The notes beneath the pieces are model-generated. The model did no database searches. It was given only the letters and a program-made list of their open reading frames with translations, and was not told the DNA's origin. The translations under genes were made by a program, and so were the position numbers. From Pohlia nutans (taxonomy: Eukaryota; Streptophyta; Bryopsida; Bryales; Mniaceae), in assembly GCA_022496805.1 (NCBI GenBank), contig CM040091.1, positions 10,840,336 through 10,904,335 of the forward strand: a stretch of 64,000 bases of DNA, read 5' to 3'. Within the stretch, counting starts at the first letter, position 1; each line of letters opens with the position of its first letter. Positions 11,247 through 27,182 of the stretch are shown here, piece after piece.

Positions 11247-11565
11247 AAAAGACTCCTTGTAGGGTTGCAAACAATGTGAACCCAAGATGCTCCTTGGTCC
11301 TTTAAGAGTTAAGGATGATGTCACTTTGAGGTTTAATTACCTTGTTTCACAGTCCTCCATGGCAACATAGTAACAATCCATTGCCAGGATGGTTACGGTA
11401 GTTGTTTTCAATTGTAACGAGCTTCACTAATCATGTGTAAACAAAAAAAACACTTTAGGCTCTCACACTAAATAGAATAAATATAATAAAGAGTGTAACC
11501 ACTCTCTACGAGTCTTTTTACGTTTCAGTTTTCAACTTAAGGTGGAAGTACCTATTACCATTCAT
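11247..11565. other. Spacer with a decayed TTAA-type terminus
   Basis: TTGGTCCTTTAAGAGTTAAGG at about 11290-11310 resembles the right end of the T3/T5 families, probably a decayed or truncated copy. Nothing else is recognised. Confidence 0.45.
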
Positions 11566-12045
11566 TTAACCCTTTAACGTCCCGATTTAACACTCATTTC
11601 AAAAATGCGTTATAAATGTTTGATGAATAATAAAAATGGAGTTGATGTACAAAGCTAAGTTGTGAGTGTCAATTTGAAGATCACATCCGTATAGTTGGGT
11701 TTATCATTCTTTTCAATCATAAATTATAACTAAAATTTCAAGCTTTTCTTTTGAAATTCAATTAAAAATCCCAAATTAACAAAATAAAAATTGTTGTAAT
11801 GAATTCGGAATAACATGCACTACGAGATGGTATGATCTCCATTATTTGATTCTACTTGTTTTGGAAAATTATGTTTAAAGTCCATGACTTTTTGAACTAA
11901 GACCCATATGATACAAATGATATTTAACTAGCACCAGAACCGAGAGAAATTTGGATGGATGAAAACTTGTATAGGATGTAGTCAAGAGAAAGGTTGCAAT
12001 TTGTTTGTTTTTCATTATATCAACACATGCGCATCAAAGGGTTAA
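11566..12045. repeat. TTAA-terminated element (480 bp), first of three abutting
   Basis: It begins TTAACCCTTTAACG and ends CATCAAAGGGTTAA. Its terminal TTAA at 12042-12045 is also the first TTAA of the next element. No coding frame. I did not find a second copy of its interior in the window. Confidence 0.55.
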
Positions 12046-12593
12046 CCCCTACATGCCCAAATGACCATTTTCCGGTTGCTACCTGAATCTAACGGGGTTG
12101 CCCGGAACAAAAAAATATATGTTTTTGAAAAAATAAAACATATTTTAAAATACTCCATCAAGTCTACTTTCCAATACAATTTGAATTATGTTAATCTAAG
12201 TTAAACTTCACCTAGGAGAATTTTTCAAAGTGGAACACCTCAACATTGTCTTGGTGTTATAAAATTTGCTATTTGGAGAACATGATGATGTTTCCTCCAT
12301 CATTTCTTTTGCTTTTTTGAAGTTTACAATAGATAAACCAACTTTAACCAATCATGCTAATTCTAAACTCTAAAAGTGAAAATTATAATTTATACAATAT
12401 TTCAAAGGTTAATGATTTTAAATTCATTAAAAAAAGATCCAGAGTTATTTTTGGAAGTTTGACTGTACGGATAATTTGTAGAGATGATGGCCTATATTTT
12501 GTCTATTGAACCAAACTTCATCAAACATATGGAAGGCACATATTGTAACACATTAATGTTTTGTCTAATATCCCTCAGGCTTTCACGGATTAA
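12042..12593. repeat. TTAA-terminated element, family T2
   Basis: It starts TTAACCCCTACATGCCC and ends CACGGATTAA. The interior is the reverse complement of the copy at 48056-48598 (shared: a block near CGGGTTGCCCGGAACAAAAA at this end and a CATCATTTCTTTTG block). It shares one TTAA with the preceding and one with the following element. Confidence 0.65.
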
Positions 12594-13299
12594 CCCCTAA
12601 ATGACAGAGGGGGTAAGGGAAAAACCTCAATATATTATAAAATTTTACTTCTCCAAGTTTGATGAAGTTTGGTCCAAAAGAGAAAATGAGAAACATAATG
12701 TTCAGTAATTATCTGTACATTCAAACTTAAAAAAAACGTTTGATATACTCATTTAATGAATCTAAAAGAATTTACCATTAAATAATCACCAAAATTATAT
12801 ATATTTTTTAGAATTTGAAATTAGGTATGATTGGTTAAAACTAAACATTCTATTCTAAAAGAACATCATTAGTTAGCTACATGCATGTGTGATTTAATTA
12901 GAAAGGGGATAATTTGAGAATTTTTTAAAAATCTTTCATGTTGTGATTCACCCAAAATTTCAAAGATTTTAGTGTATAAGTGTTGTTTAAAAAGTCAAGC
13001 CATAAAATCAAGCAACCAAAAAATCTCCAAAAAACACTCTATTTAGAGTTACATTTCAACCAATCACAACAAATTTCATGTACAAATTGTCAATATCTTA
13101 TTTGTAATTAAATTACAAAAGAATTTTCAATTTTAAGTTTCAAATTTTATACGAAAATATTGATGATAGCAAGCATAAATCTAATCATACACATAGGATC
13201 AAAAATTCATAATGTACAACTTATATTCATGTATCAAGTTCAAAATATCCTTCTTAGTTACATTTTATCAAACATCTTCGAATGGTCAGGACGTTTAGG
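12590..13299. repeat. Chimeric T2/T1 TTAA-terminated element
   Basis: It starts TTAACCCCTAAATGACAG and its first 250 bp follow the T2 family (TTTGATGAAGTTTGGTCC). From about 12880 (GCTACATGCATGTGTGATTT) it follows T1 to a T1-like end, AGGACGTTTAGG, where the expected GGGTTAA is lost. This suggests recombination or template switching between families. Confidence 0.55.
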
Positions 13300-13526
13300 A
13301 CATCTTGGAGGACATATCGAGTATGTCGTAGATTTTTTGAGGGAACCATAAATCATAGTGGAGTTGAATGCAAGTGAAATTATATTTTTCCCAATAAAAT
13401 TTGCAATTTTTTCTATGAATTTTCAAAGCAGTCAACCTAAAAAATACAAAACTATCCCTAGGTGAGGGCCATGAGCATCCCAAAAATGCACTACAATCAT
13501 TCAATGTACCAAAAATGCCTTGCTTA

Positions 13527-13871
13527 GGGCCGCTTTACACTATGGCCGAAAGTCGAGAGATCGTCGATTTCCACCAATCAAATTGCAAGAAACCATCGAT
13601 TCGGCCTCTCGACCCTTCACACTAGAGGCCAAAGTCCAACGGCCGTCGCTCTCCAAAATGCCTACGTGGCAATAATTTTTGACCAAAGCGACGGCCTCTC
13701 GAAAAGAAGTTTGGGTCGGACGGGAATGGAAACCCAAACTATGGTCAAGAGGCGGTTGATTTCTTTTCATAAAAAATGAAAACTATATTTTATTGGCTAT
13801 TTTCAGTAGATTTCTTTGGACTCTCAATCCCACGGCCTCTCGACTTGGACGGGCATAGTGTGAAGCGGCCC
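13527..13871. mobile_element. Tourist/Harbinger-like MITE, 345 bp
   Basis: The left end is GGGCCGCTTTACACTATGGCC; the right end is the inverse, CATAGTGTGAAGCGGCCC. Flanks are TTA (13524-13526) and TTG (13872-13874), a nearly intact 3-bp target duplication of the PIF/Harbinger type. Inner repeats of GAAAGTCGAGAG and CTCTCGACTTGG follow. It belongs with the elements at 3.4 and 45.6 kb that share TTTACACTA. Confidence 0.7.
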
Positions 13872-13874
13872 TTG

Positions 13875-14358
13875 AGGTAGGAGGCTCTAAAGGCGAGCTT
13901 CCATGTGAGGATCGGTCCGGTGGAAGGCAGTAGAAGACAAGAAACGAGGTCTCAATAGTCACCGATACTCCACCCATTTCGGTGGAAGTAAAAATTATAC
14001 TCCTAAGTTTCACTGATTTTCACCAATTCGGTGGAGCTCCCCTCTTCTGCGGCCCGATCACCGATCACCCACCCCACATGGATGTCGGCCATAAACCCAT
14101 CCTTTAAGGGCTCTGGCATTATGAGGACACAGGGAGAACCGAGCATGATTTTTCACTAGAAGAGAAATCCAAAGAAAGAACAACGTATTTTGAATCAAAA
14201 AATTTGGATGTTCCTAAAATTAGTTATGAATTTCTGAAGTTGAAATGACACGGGTTCTAAAGTGGTGCTCTTCACCATGGGTACATACAAAATTTCAAAA
14301 TGTTCGTCCTTGTTAGAGTGTGGGTTTAGAACCGTGGCAGGTTTAGAGCCCTCTACCT
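13875..14358. mobile_element. AGGTAGGAGGCTC element, 484 bp
   Basis: It starts AGGTAGGAGGCTCTAAA and ends TTTAGAGCCCTCTACCT before TA. The distal 260 bp match the 279-bp copy at 34.2 kb. The proximal part (13890-14100) holds about 200 bp of extra sequence with repeated TTCGGTGGA motifs, probably a secondary insertion. It abuts the Harbinger-like MITE directly. Confidence 0.65.
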
Positions 14359-15070
14359 TAGTTCATTTTGATATCTGCAAAAGGAGCACATGAAAGCCCA
14401 AGTCCATGCTCTTACAACACTCATGACAAAAGTAGACATGGACGAACAAGCACAACTGAATAATAATACGAACACAAAAACGTCCATTAATTTGGCAGTC
14501 CCAGGCAACTCGCAATGCAATTCGGTAAAAGCCTAAGCCGAGATCTCAAATTGCATGTTCAGGAATAAGAAAACAATGAGCGAGTCCATTGAGGAAGATA
14601 TGAATGAATCCCCCTACCCACAGCTGTGCTGCTGCAACAAAATCTGACAATAAAAAAAATAAGCTAGCTTAATTTATCTTGAAAATATCCATGAATAGAG
14701 GCCAATGTGGACATGTTCAAATCTGCAGTCTTCTAAGCAGAACAAGCCTTGGTCGATGCAACTACACTCCTGGTCCTCTCTCTATACACCTACAGTTTCT
14801 GCTGCTGCTAATTTAAAAATGGAATGAATAATTAGCAAACAGCGGGAGGACCAAACCTGGTTGTTGGTCAAGCACCCCAAATTAGCACCCAACCTCACCA
14901 AGTCTAGACTAAGAGGTTGACCTCCCCCCAAGTCCGGGAACATCATTATCATGTCCACTTTGAATTGATCAATTAACTACCTTTCGAGAATAAAATACCC
15001 TTGCAGGTACTGTTGATGAAGAGAATTTCCCAAAAACTGGAACCCCCTTGTAAAGACACATAATGCGGAA
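14359..15070 (-). other. 3' flank of the Ca2+-ATPase gene
   Basis: This is the 3' side of the gene below and probably contains its 3' UTR. No confident polyadenylation signal was chosen and no other gene is seen. Confidence 0.4.
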
Positions 15071-19972
<4,902 letters not shown>

Positions 19973-22159
19973 ATTTGAATAAGTGATTTAACCCCTAAAT
20001 CTCAAGATCCCGTATGGTCTACACTGTTCACTGTATAATTTTTAATTTAGCGTCGAGTTTCAAATTTTCAAAGCGCCTGCATGAAAAAAGACCTTCCGTC
20101 AGTATGCAATTTGATACACGCATTTTTCAATAAATATGACAACGCTGGTAGTCTTCAACTGATTAGACAAAACAAAGAAGGCTGCAGTCACATTCCTAAA
20201 CAAAGAACCACACGCGAAGAAGCAGGTGTACTACAACATACAAATTTCCACACCAACCATCCCGCTCATATTAGAATTTACTTTCGAAAATATCCTCAAA
20301 ACGGTTACGACAACCAATTCGCAGGCTGCTCAAGTGTGGGCTATTTATAGCTCATAGTGTCGATCAAATTCTACTGACAAACCTATCATCCCAGCCATTA
20401 TGTAAAGAAATTATACATTAACAAAACTTCATTACTTTTCCTGCTCTTAAAAAGCATGATCGTCATTCAAATTTACCATATGATTACTGACCTAAATTGG
20501 CACATGAGTAGAGAGAAAGGTCTCCAGACCGAGGAATAAACGCGAGACTCCTCAACCAAAAGAACGAGACCTTTTGAACACGGCGATAATAGGAAGTCTG
20601 GTCACTTCCTAGACACGATACAACTGATCTACACCCTATACCCTAGAATCCATCCGAAACGTTAACTGAACATCAAAGTGACGATTACTGAGTTAATAAA
20701 TTGCTTACTACGTTATCACGACAATACAACACACTACCGTTATCAAGCGTAGTTCTCCTAGCAAATCAAAATATCATGCTTCTAACACACACAATCTCCA
20801 GTTTCTTTGACTCCAAGTCTCCTGTCACTGCCAAGGCTTCTACACCGTCACGATCACGCGCGACTAACGATTTCAAACTCAACAATCAAAACAGTCCTCT
20901 TCCAACAAAAAGCTCAAAAGATTTCAACAAACACAAGAATCCTCTCGAAAAAGCAAGAAAGACTGCTAACACAAATCCAGTCCTCTCGCCAACAGAAACT
21001 CTAAAAGAACATATACTACACGACAAAGCTAACACTCTCACATGAATCCCGGCCTCGTCGCTTTTTGGCCGGCTGTCGCAACAAAACCAAAGCAATCTGG
21101 AACACTCCAAACCCCAAACGATTTATCCTCTCTCCTCCAAAAGCCCTAATGCGACTGCAACTCTCCGAAGGCACCAAATCTCAACAAAAAAATCAACTGA
21201 CCAGCTGTCTTTCTGGAAAGTCCTCAGAAAGTACACGACAGACACTGCAGACATCAACTGAATCCGCAGCTCCCGCCTCCTAACCAAATCATAACAATAA
21301 AACCTAAATCAAAAATCTCAATCTACACCCAAACGAAAGAGCGGCACATCAACACCAGAACAAAATCCGTCGTCTCGCCAACCGCAGCATATTCTTGTTC
21401 TCCAGTATCAAAAGACAACAACTAAAGCATAACTTCTTAAAGCACATGTACGCAAAACGTTTCTCAAATACAACCACAGAACCCTAAAACGATCACCATT
21501 GTTCCCGACCGCACATACGCTGCAACAATAGGTTGAGTAGTACTTTCCTTACGATCACCAAAGTGAAAAGGAAAAAAAAATTAAAAATTAAAAGCGAAAA
21601 AAACGAATCACCGCATATTCTGAGAACGATGAAACAGTTGACAACAGCGATGAGATTCTCTTTTTGCTCCAGAAATACAATACCACGATTAGCGTACCAA
21701 ATTTGGCGATGGCGGACGACGACGACGAAGCGCAAAGTTGATAGGAATGGACTAATGGAGGGCCCAGGGGAAGGGAATTGGGGCTAATCGGCCAGCCGCG
21801 GCCAGTTGCGGCCGGCTGCGGGCGTCAGCGGCAGGCGTGCGGCGAGGGGGGTGACGTGTAGGAGTTTGGCTCGAGTGGGAAGGATACACGTGGCGCGGTT
21901 TTGTCGTCCTTGATCGTTATTGGTTTCGATGCGCTGGTTCACGAAGTTTCGGGGTTCCTTTCAGGCAATTTCGGAGTTTCTTTTAGGCAATTTCGGGAGT
22001 TGTTTAAACTTGTTTCCATTTATAGCTGAATTCCTTACACTGTGTGATGACAAAAGGAAGGATCTAGTGGCTCTTCCTACACTCTTCATTTGATTTTTGT
22101 TTTTGTTTTTCTTCTTATACATTAGAGTAAACTGAAAAGAAGCTCCCAAAGAGGAAACT
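19973..22159 (-). promoter_or_regulatory. Presumed leader and promoter of the Ca2+-ATPase gene
   Basis: No protein gene is supported here. TTAACCCCTAAA, the terminus of the TTAA-element superfamily, lies at 19988-19999, 16 bp upstream of the start codon, with no partner found. From about 20.7 to 21.7 kb the + strand is C/A-rich. A CpG-rich block (about 21780-21900, GGCCAGCCGCGGCCAGTTGC and similar) is the best promoter candidate. Where transcription starts, and whether the leader is spliced, cannot be seen. Confidence 0.35.
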
Positions 22160-22182
22160 CAACTCAAAATCGTTTTGAGTTG
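22160..22182. repeat. Perfect 10-bp-arm hairpin
   Basis: CAACTCAAAA, loop TCG, TTTTGAGTTG. It lies just outside the GC-rich TIR element and may belong to its flank. Confidence 0.7.
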
Positions 22183-22207
22183 AAGAAAGTTCCAAAACTG
22201 AAACTAG

Positions 22208-22716
22208 GAGCATCCTCACCGTTTCTCCAAATCGAGGGCCGCGATTGAATATCACGAGCCCGGGCATGTTCCTCTGCCCCACTGGGACTCGTACGTTGGC
22301 CCTGGACGTTGCGGCCTCGCGAAAATTGGCCCTCGTCTCGCCATTTTGTTGTGTGCGTCGATGTTTGTTGGAGCCCAAAGTGCGGGAATTGTGAGGCAGA
22401 CTTCCTCCTATTTTTGTATTTGGATCAGTCGGGAGCAGCGGCGGCGATCGGAAGCAGCGGCGGCAATCGGGAACAGCAGTAGCACCTAAAAACAACAGCT
22501 TCGCCTAGCTAGGAGGTCGCGAGTAACCCGGCCCAGCACCCAAAAACAACAGCGCAGGGCGAGGATTGGGCGGAGCTTCCTCGAAAGTAGGTCCCCGCAT
22601 TCCGTTCTCGCGTGGCCCGGTGAGGCCAAGGACGTTTGGCGAGTCACTGTTCAAGAATTGGGCCCTCCAAACCTCCTTTGGCGAGCCCTTGATTTGGAGA
22701 AACGATGAGGATGCTC
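22208..22716. mobile_element. TIR element GAGCATCCTCA, 509 bp
   Basis: The left end GAGCATCCTCACCGTTTCTC and the right end (inverse, GAGCATCCTCATCGTTTCTC) are near-identical over about 32 bp. The interior is unusually GC-rich with GCAGCGGCGGCGATCGG-like repeats. No clear target duplication was found. Termini starting GAGCAT recall plant Harbinger/Mutator-type miniature elements, but the family is unassigned. The open frame across it is unlikely to be a gene. Confidence 0.65.
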
Positions 22717-22933
22717 GAAGTTGAGTTTCTAAATTCTATAAAACAAGCATTTAACATTATCTTAGTTGCAGGACCCTCAGTTGCAAACACGTTCCCCCAA
22801 CCTTTAGTTGCTATTCAATTTGAGACCAAGTTACTATTCACTGAGAATATGTGACAGTGAATCTTATTTTTAGTGACAAGACGTACTCTTGTTTGATTCC
22901 TATTGCAACCTCTTTTGTTTTTGGTTATCTCAA

Positions 22934-23498
22934 TTAATCCCTAAACGTACTAGGGTGTCCCTTGGAATTGACAATTTCAGAAAATCCATCATAAACTACT
23001 ATTCTGAAGAATATTTTGGAATTGATATACAAATGAAAGTTATAGATTTTGAATTTTCACTAATACTACCACCAATATTTAATTATAAAATTTAAAAGTT
23101 AAAATAAAAAATTCCTTCTAAATTCGATTACAAACAAAATTTTAATTTTTTTTGAGTAAAATTAGTTGGAAAGAATTTGAAATGAGATACTCTTCAACGT
23201 GGTGATTCTTTGGAATTTTTCTGTTTCTTAAATTTATGACCTAATTTTTGCAAGACCTCTTTTGAACTACAATCAATGCAATTTTGGCTTACTCAACGAT
23301 TTGACATTCTTCTACATTTGTAATTTTAGAAAAATATGTAATCAAGTATGACTAAATCCAACCATTAGATAGGACAACAATTTGTTGAAGAATCTCCAAA
23401 AAATTGGGTGATTTTCATCCAAGCATTGATGAGAATATGAGAAGGGTTTGAATCTATTAGTCGTTTAGTTTATGGACGCTGTGAAGTTTAGGGGTTAA
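22934..23498. repeat. TTAA-terminated element, T1-related, reverse orientation
   Basis: It starts TTAATCCCTAAACGTAC and ends GAAGTTTAGGGGTTAA (565 bp). The interior aligns loosely with the reversed T1 copy at 35992-36565 (ATTATAAAATTT.., ATTCGATTACAAACAAAA). It is followed immediately by the shared 3' module. Confidence 0.6.
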
Positions 23499-23937
23499 AG
23501 AATGTAGTTTATTTGTTTTTTATGATACGCTGAGATCTTTGTAATCATGCGCCTGTTGACCGTGTTCATTGTAACGTCAAATAGCTCTCGATAAGAAAGG
23601 ATCTACTAAAGTTGTTTTGTAACTTTTGGACCTATAGTGTGATTTCTAATAAAATTTTGCCATTATAAATTGCATTAAATTATGATACATGGAAGATGGA
23701 AGTTTTCATGTCACTTTTTTCATTTTCGGAAACTCTCAATTAGAAAGGGTGTACTAAAGTTGTTTTGTAGTTTTTGGATTTACAATGTGAAAGTTATGGA
23801 TATTTTAGTCATTTTCATAATGAATTCATGTTTTGAGGTTTTTGTGAATTCTACAAATAAAACATAAAATATAAATCGTAGACCACGCTAAATTACAAAG
23901 AACACTTGGGCCAATGGCACATGGCCACACTAGTTAT
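23499..23937. repeat. About 440-bp 3' module attached to a TTAA element
   Basis: A unit containing two sub-repeats of GTACTAAAGTTGTTTTGTAG-like sequence, each followed by a GTGAAAGTTATGGAT-like phrase. It ends GGCCAATGGCACATGGCCACACTAGTTA. Related units follow the TTAA elements ending at 31340 and 32661, and a partial one lies at 54.4 kb. The end has a GGCCA..TGGCC stem a few bases before CTAGT, as a Helitron 3' end would. Confidence 0.5.
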
Positions 23938-25083
23938 TAAATGTGATATCAAAGTAGTATAATATATAGTACATGATTTTTTTGTATTAATAAATTGTGG
24001 TATTGGAATTCTGACTATTATGAAATATTATTAATAAATTGTCATTCAAGCAACAAGAGTTATTTAATAAGACATTAACACAAGATTCAAAACTTAACAA
24101 ATGGTATTCATCAAGGACTACACTAATTCATGGTATTTTTATTAATGCATAGGAATACAAAACAAGAATGTGTTTAAAACGATGCATTCTTTATAGTCCT
24201 CAAAATCGTTAAACATTAAGATGAGTCTAAATATTTAAGTGTATGAGCAAAGTCAAAAAATAAAACATTCTTAGAATCATAAAAATGTTTGCATAGTGTC
24301 TTCAATGACTTTAAGAATAAGATACGTGGTTATTTAAAACATGCAAGTGCCTTTTATAAACAACTTATGCACTTTAAGTATCATTGTGACTTTTAGAATA
24401 TCTTAGTGTCACGAACATACACATTACAGAGTCTTGGAAGAATTTCTAATCACTATTATAAAACCTTGCTAAATGGTGAGAACAAGTTCCAAAAAATTAG
24501 ATCCTTTTAGAATCTCAAATTTATCCATCTAGTATTCCAAAATGACCTCTAGTTCATACAGTTCTTTGATGTGTCTTTTCCAAAACTATCACAAAACAAG
24601 GTATGTATTGCAATTGTAGGATTTAAAACAATTGAGATGTTACTTCTTATATTTAACTATAAGATATTGTACTTACCTTATATAGTGCTTTCAAAAATTG
24701 ATGAGATGTTTGCAAAAAAATCATTCAATCAACCATAGGAGGAAAATGAATACGTGAACATGTACATAGTAATTTTATTTAACATATTACATATGAAAAC
24801 ATACATGTTTAGAAAAGATCCCTTCCAAAACAATACCTAGATAAGAGAGATTGTTTTTTCAAATTTTGCCTATGCATTTGATCAGTTTTCTAACTCCGAG
24901 AAGAAAATCACTCAATAATTTGTTCACTTTCCTTTTGCTCCTAGTACAATTGCAATTCGGCTTGGCATGCTTTCTACTAGCTTTTTGCAATCATTTAAAG
25001 TAATATAATAGAAAACTTCTACCATTCAATCCTACGTACAACTCAATCATTCCAAGTGGTGGATGCTCATTTTGATTTCATCA
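23938..25083. other. AT-rich intergenic DNA
   Basis: No gene or supported repeat structure. The last part may hold the decayed 3' end of the transposase below. Confidence 0.45.
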
Positions 25084-25564
25084 TCGTTTGAAAATTTCCC
25101 ATAAATTTTCTAGGGGATTCATATTGGGGGATTGAGCAAGGCAAGGTAGAAGAGTAAGACATTGTTGAAAAACCACTCCTGAAGCATCTTAGTGGTATGA
25201 ATGCAAGTAGTGTCTTGTTGGAAAATTACAAGAGAAGGGTCTACTTCTAAATTGTCCTATCTACATTTTGCTGTAAAATTTCTCGGTAATGATTCATGTT
25301 GGTTTATAGGGCCCTCTACATAGCCTGCCAAGTTTGATTAAGTCTTGCAAACTCTAGACATGCCTTGACATTTTTGCTAGAAAGATGCAAGTTCTTCTTC
25401 ATCACTTGTATATCTATTCCACCTTTACAAAGTGCACGCCTTGTAGTTTGAGCACTCACTTCTACCCCAAAGTCTTTGTGAACTCGTCTTGTTGTATCTA
25501 AAACAATATCTAATCTTCCTCTACTCATTTCTAGCACACGTAATTGTTTCATTGTTATCGTCAT
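25084..25564 (-). pseudogene. Decayed Tc1/mariner-like transposase
   Basis: An intact 82-codon stretch (25564-25316) looks like the helix-turn-helix end of a Tc1-type transposase: TTRRALCKGGIDIQ.., then LSSKNVKACLEFARLNQTW, as in the family pattern where LEFA and W precede the catalytic core. Further on, out of frame, FQQDTTCIHTTKMLQEWF matches the block with the second catalytic Asp (family FMQDNAPCH..), and LPCLAQSPNMNPLENLWEIF (25149-25084) matches the block with the final Glu (SPDLNPIENLW). Stops and frameshifts separate them and the first catalytic Asp block is not recognisable, so it is inactive. It is the only DNA transposase relic in the window and is of the type that mobilises TA-target MITEs. 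Confidence 0.8.
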
Positions 25565-26844
25565 TAATCGTAACCTACCTCCGTGTGCACGATCTAAATT
25601 AGGATGATGTGTCTGTCAATGATTATGCACACTCCTTATAATAACATGCAATTTTTTTGCAATTTCTCTATGCAAACTCCTCTTTGAAGCATAAAAACTA
25701 CATTCTCTTGTTTTTCTTTTTCTTTTTCTTTTCTAGTAAGTGCTTTCACCATCTTCTCTACTAGTAAAGAAGGCCTATGCAAGGAAGATACTTGTGCGTA
25801 CATATGCAAAACAATTGATTGTGTAAAGCTTTTAAAATAGAAGTTGAAGTTCTATGCAAATTAGCTCCCATCATATGCAAACTCACTCTCCACCCATGCA
25901 GTTACAAAATTGATCAAATAAAAAGAAATGACTATTGGACTTCCAAATGTACACATGTGTTGATTGCCATGTGAATGACCTACTAAAACTTGTGGGTAAC
26001 TTCAAATATAAGCTCCAAATATAAACTCATGTGTTTTTAATTAGTGACCTCACACTTGTCAATTTACACGTCTAGGTGTTCAAATTGCATATTCAAAAAC
26101 ATTTTATTACTTTTGGAACGCATTGTATGACTACTACCTCATCAAGTTTCAAGGTCTAGGTCCTTGTCAGCTCTAAAATAATTACGTTCAAAGTTAGCTG
26201 AATTTTTTTTCTCCCCCCAAAAAACTAGGGCAACAATGATTTGGAGGGGTAATTTTCTTTTTATCAACAACCATAGCACTAGAAATGTTTCATCTTTTTA
26301 CTAGCATTGATTTTAGCTAGCCATATGTTGTTTGTGATTGCAAAGACAAGCTTCACAAATAAAAATCACTTTCTATGCACTTGTCTTGTGATTTTGCCTT
26401 GTTAGAATCTATAAAACAACTTCAAATTGAATAAATGATATGCATTAAGTAATTTGGGACAAATATTTTTCTCAAAAGCATCATTTATGTATGGAACAAG
26501 GGGAGTCTTAATTAGAAAGAGGCATATTTTGGAAGAAAGTTTTAAATCAATTATAAATTTGACATAGAATTGAATGGTGTCAATTACAACGGTTGGAATT
26601 CTCAATAAAGAAATCCAAGCCCTATTCAACTTGTCTTTATTTGTATTTTCATTATTAATTAATTAATTAATTATATATTTTTTTAAGTTAAGTATACAAA
26701 CAAACCATATGCATTGTTTCATTTACAATACGTATACAAAGAGGTATATAATTAGAGCATAAGACCATGTAAGAGCCTAGAGTTGATTTTGGATACACCT
26801 ATGGAAAACACTTTGAGAATTCATAACATTTTCATACGGTGTTC
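25565..26844. other. AT-rich intergenic DNA
   Basis: This may include the decayed N-terminus of the transposase (to about 25.65 kb). The direct repeat ATTAATTAATTAATTA lies at about 26654. No gene is seen. Confidence 0.4.
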
Positions 26845-26847
26845 AAA

Positions 26848-27179
26848 CACTATTAGAAAACTCGGCCAAAAAAAAGTGCACAAATTGGCATGTGCAGTTT
26901 TTTTAACCACCATGAACTACAAATGTAAAACATATGCAAAATATTTGTTTCCTCACTATGAGTGCAATTTTTGGAATTAGAAGGCATATAACATAGTGTT
27001 GGAAAGATCTCAAAAATTCTTTTACAACGGTATATTACATGCATCTTAATTCCAAAATTGCACTTGCAAAGAGAAAATGAAGATTCTTCACATGTTTTAC
27101 ATTTGCAATCCAATTACATTTAAAAAAACTTCACATGACAAATTTGTGCAATGTTTTTTTAACAAATTTTCTTATAGTG
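26848..27179. mobile_element. CACTA-type foldback MITE, 332 bp
   Basis: It begins CACTATTAGAAAA and ends TTTTCTTATAGTG, flanked on each side by AAA (26845-26847 and 27180-27182), a 3-bp duplication. The arms pair over most of their length (AACTACAAATGTAAAACATATG against CATGTTTTACATTTGCA). Open frames on both strands result from this symmetry and are not genes. Confidence 0.75.
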
Positions 27180-27182
27180 AAA

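Noticed and set aside
22115..22495. 126-codon minus-strand frame
   Set aside because: It runs from inside the GC-rich TIR element into its flank; composition explains the absence of stops and no domain is recognisable.
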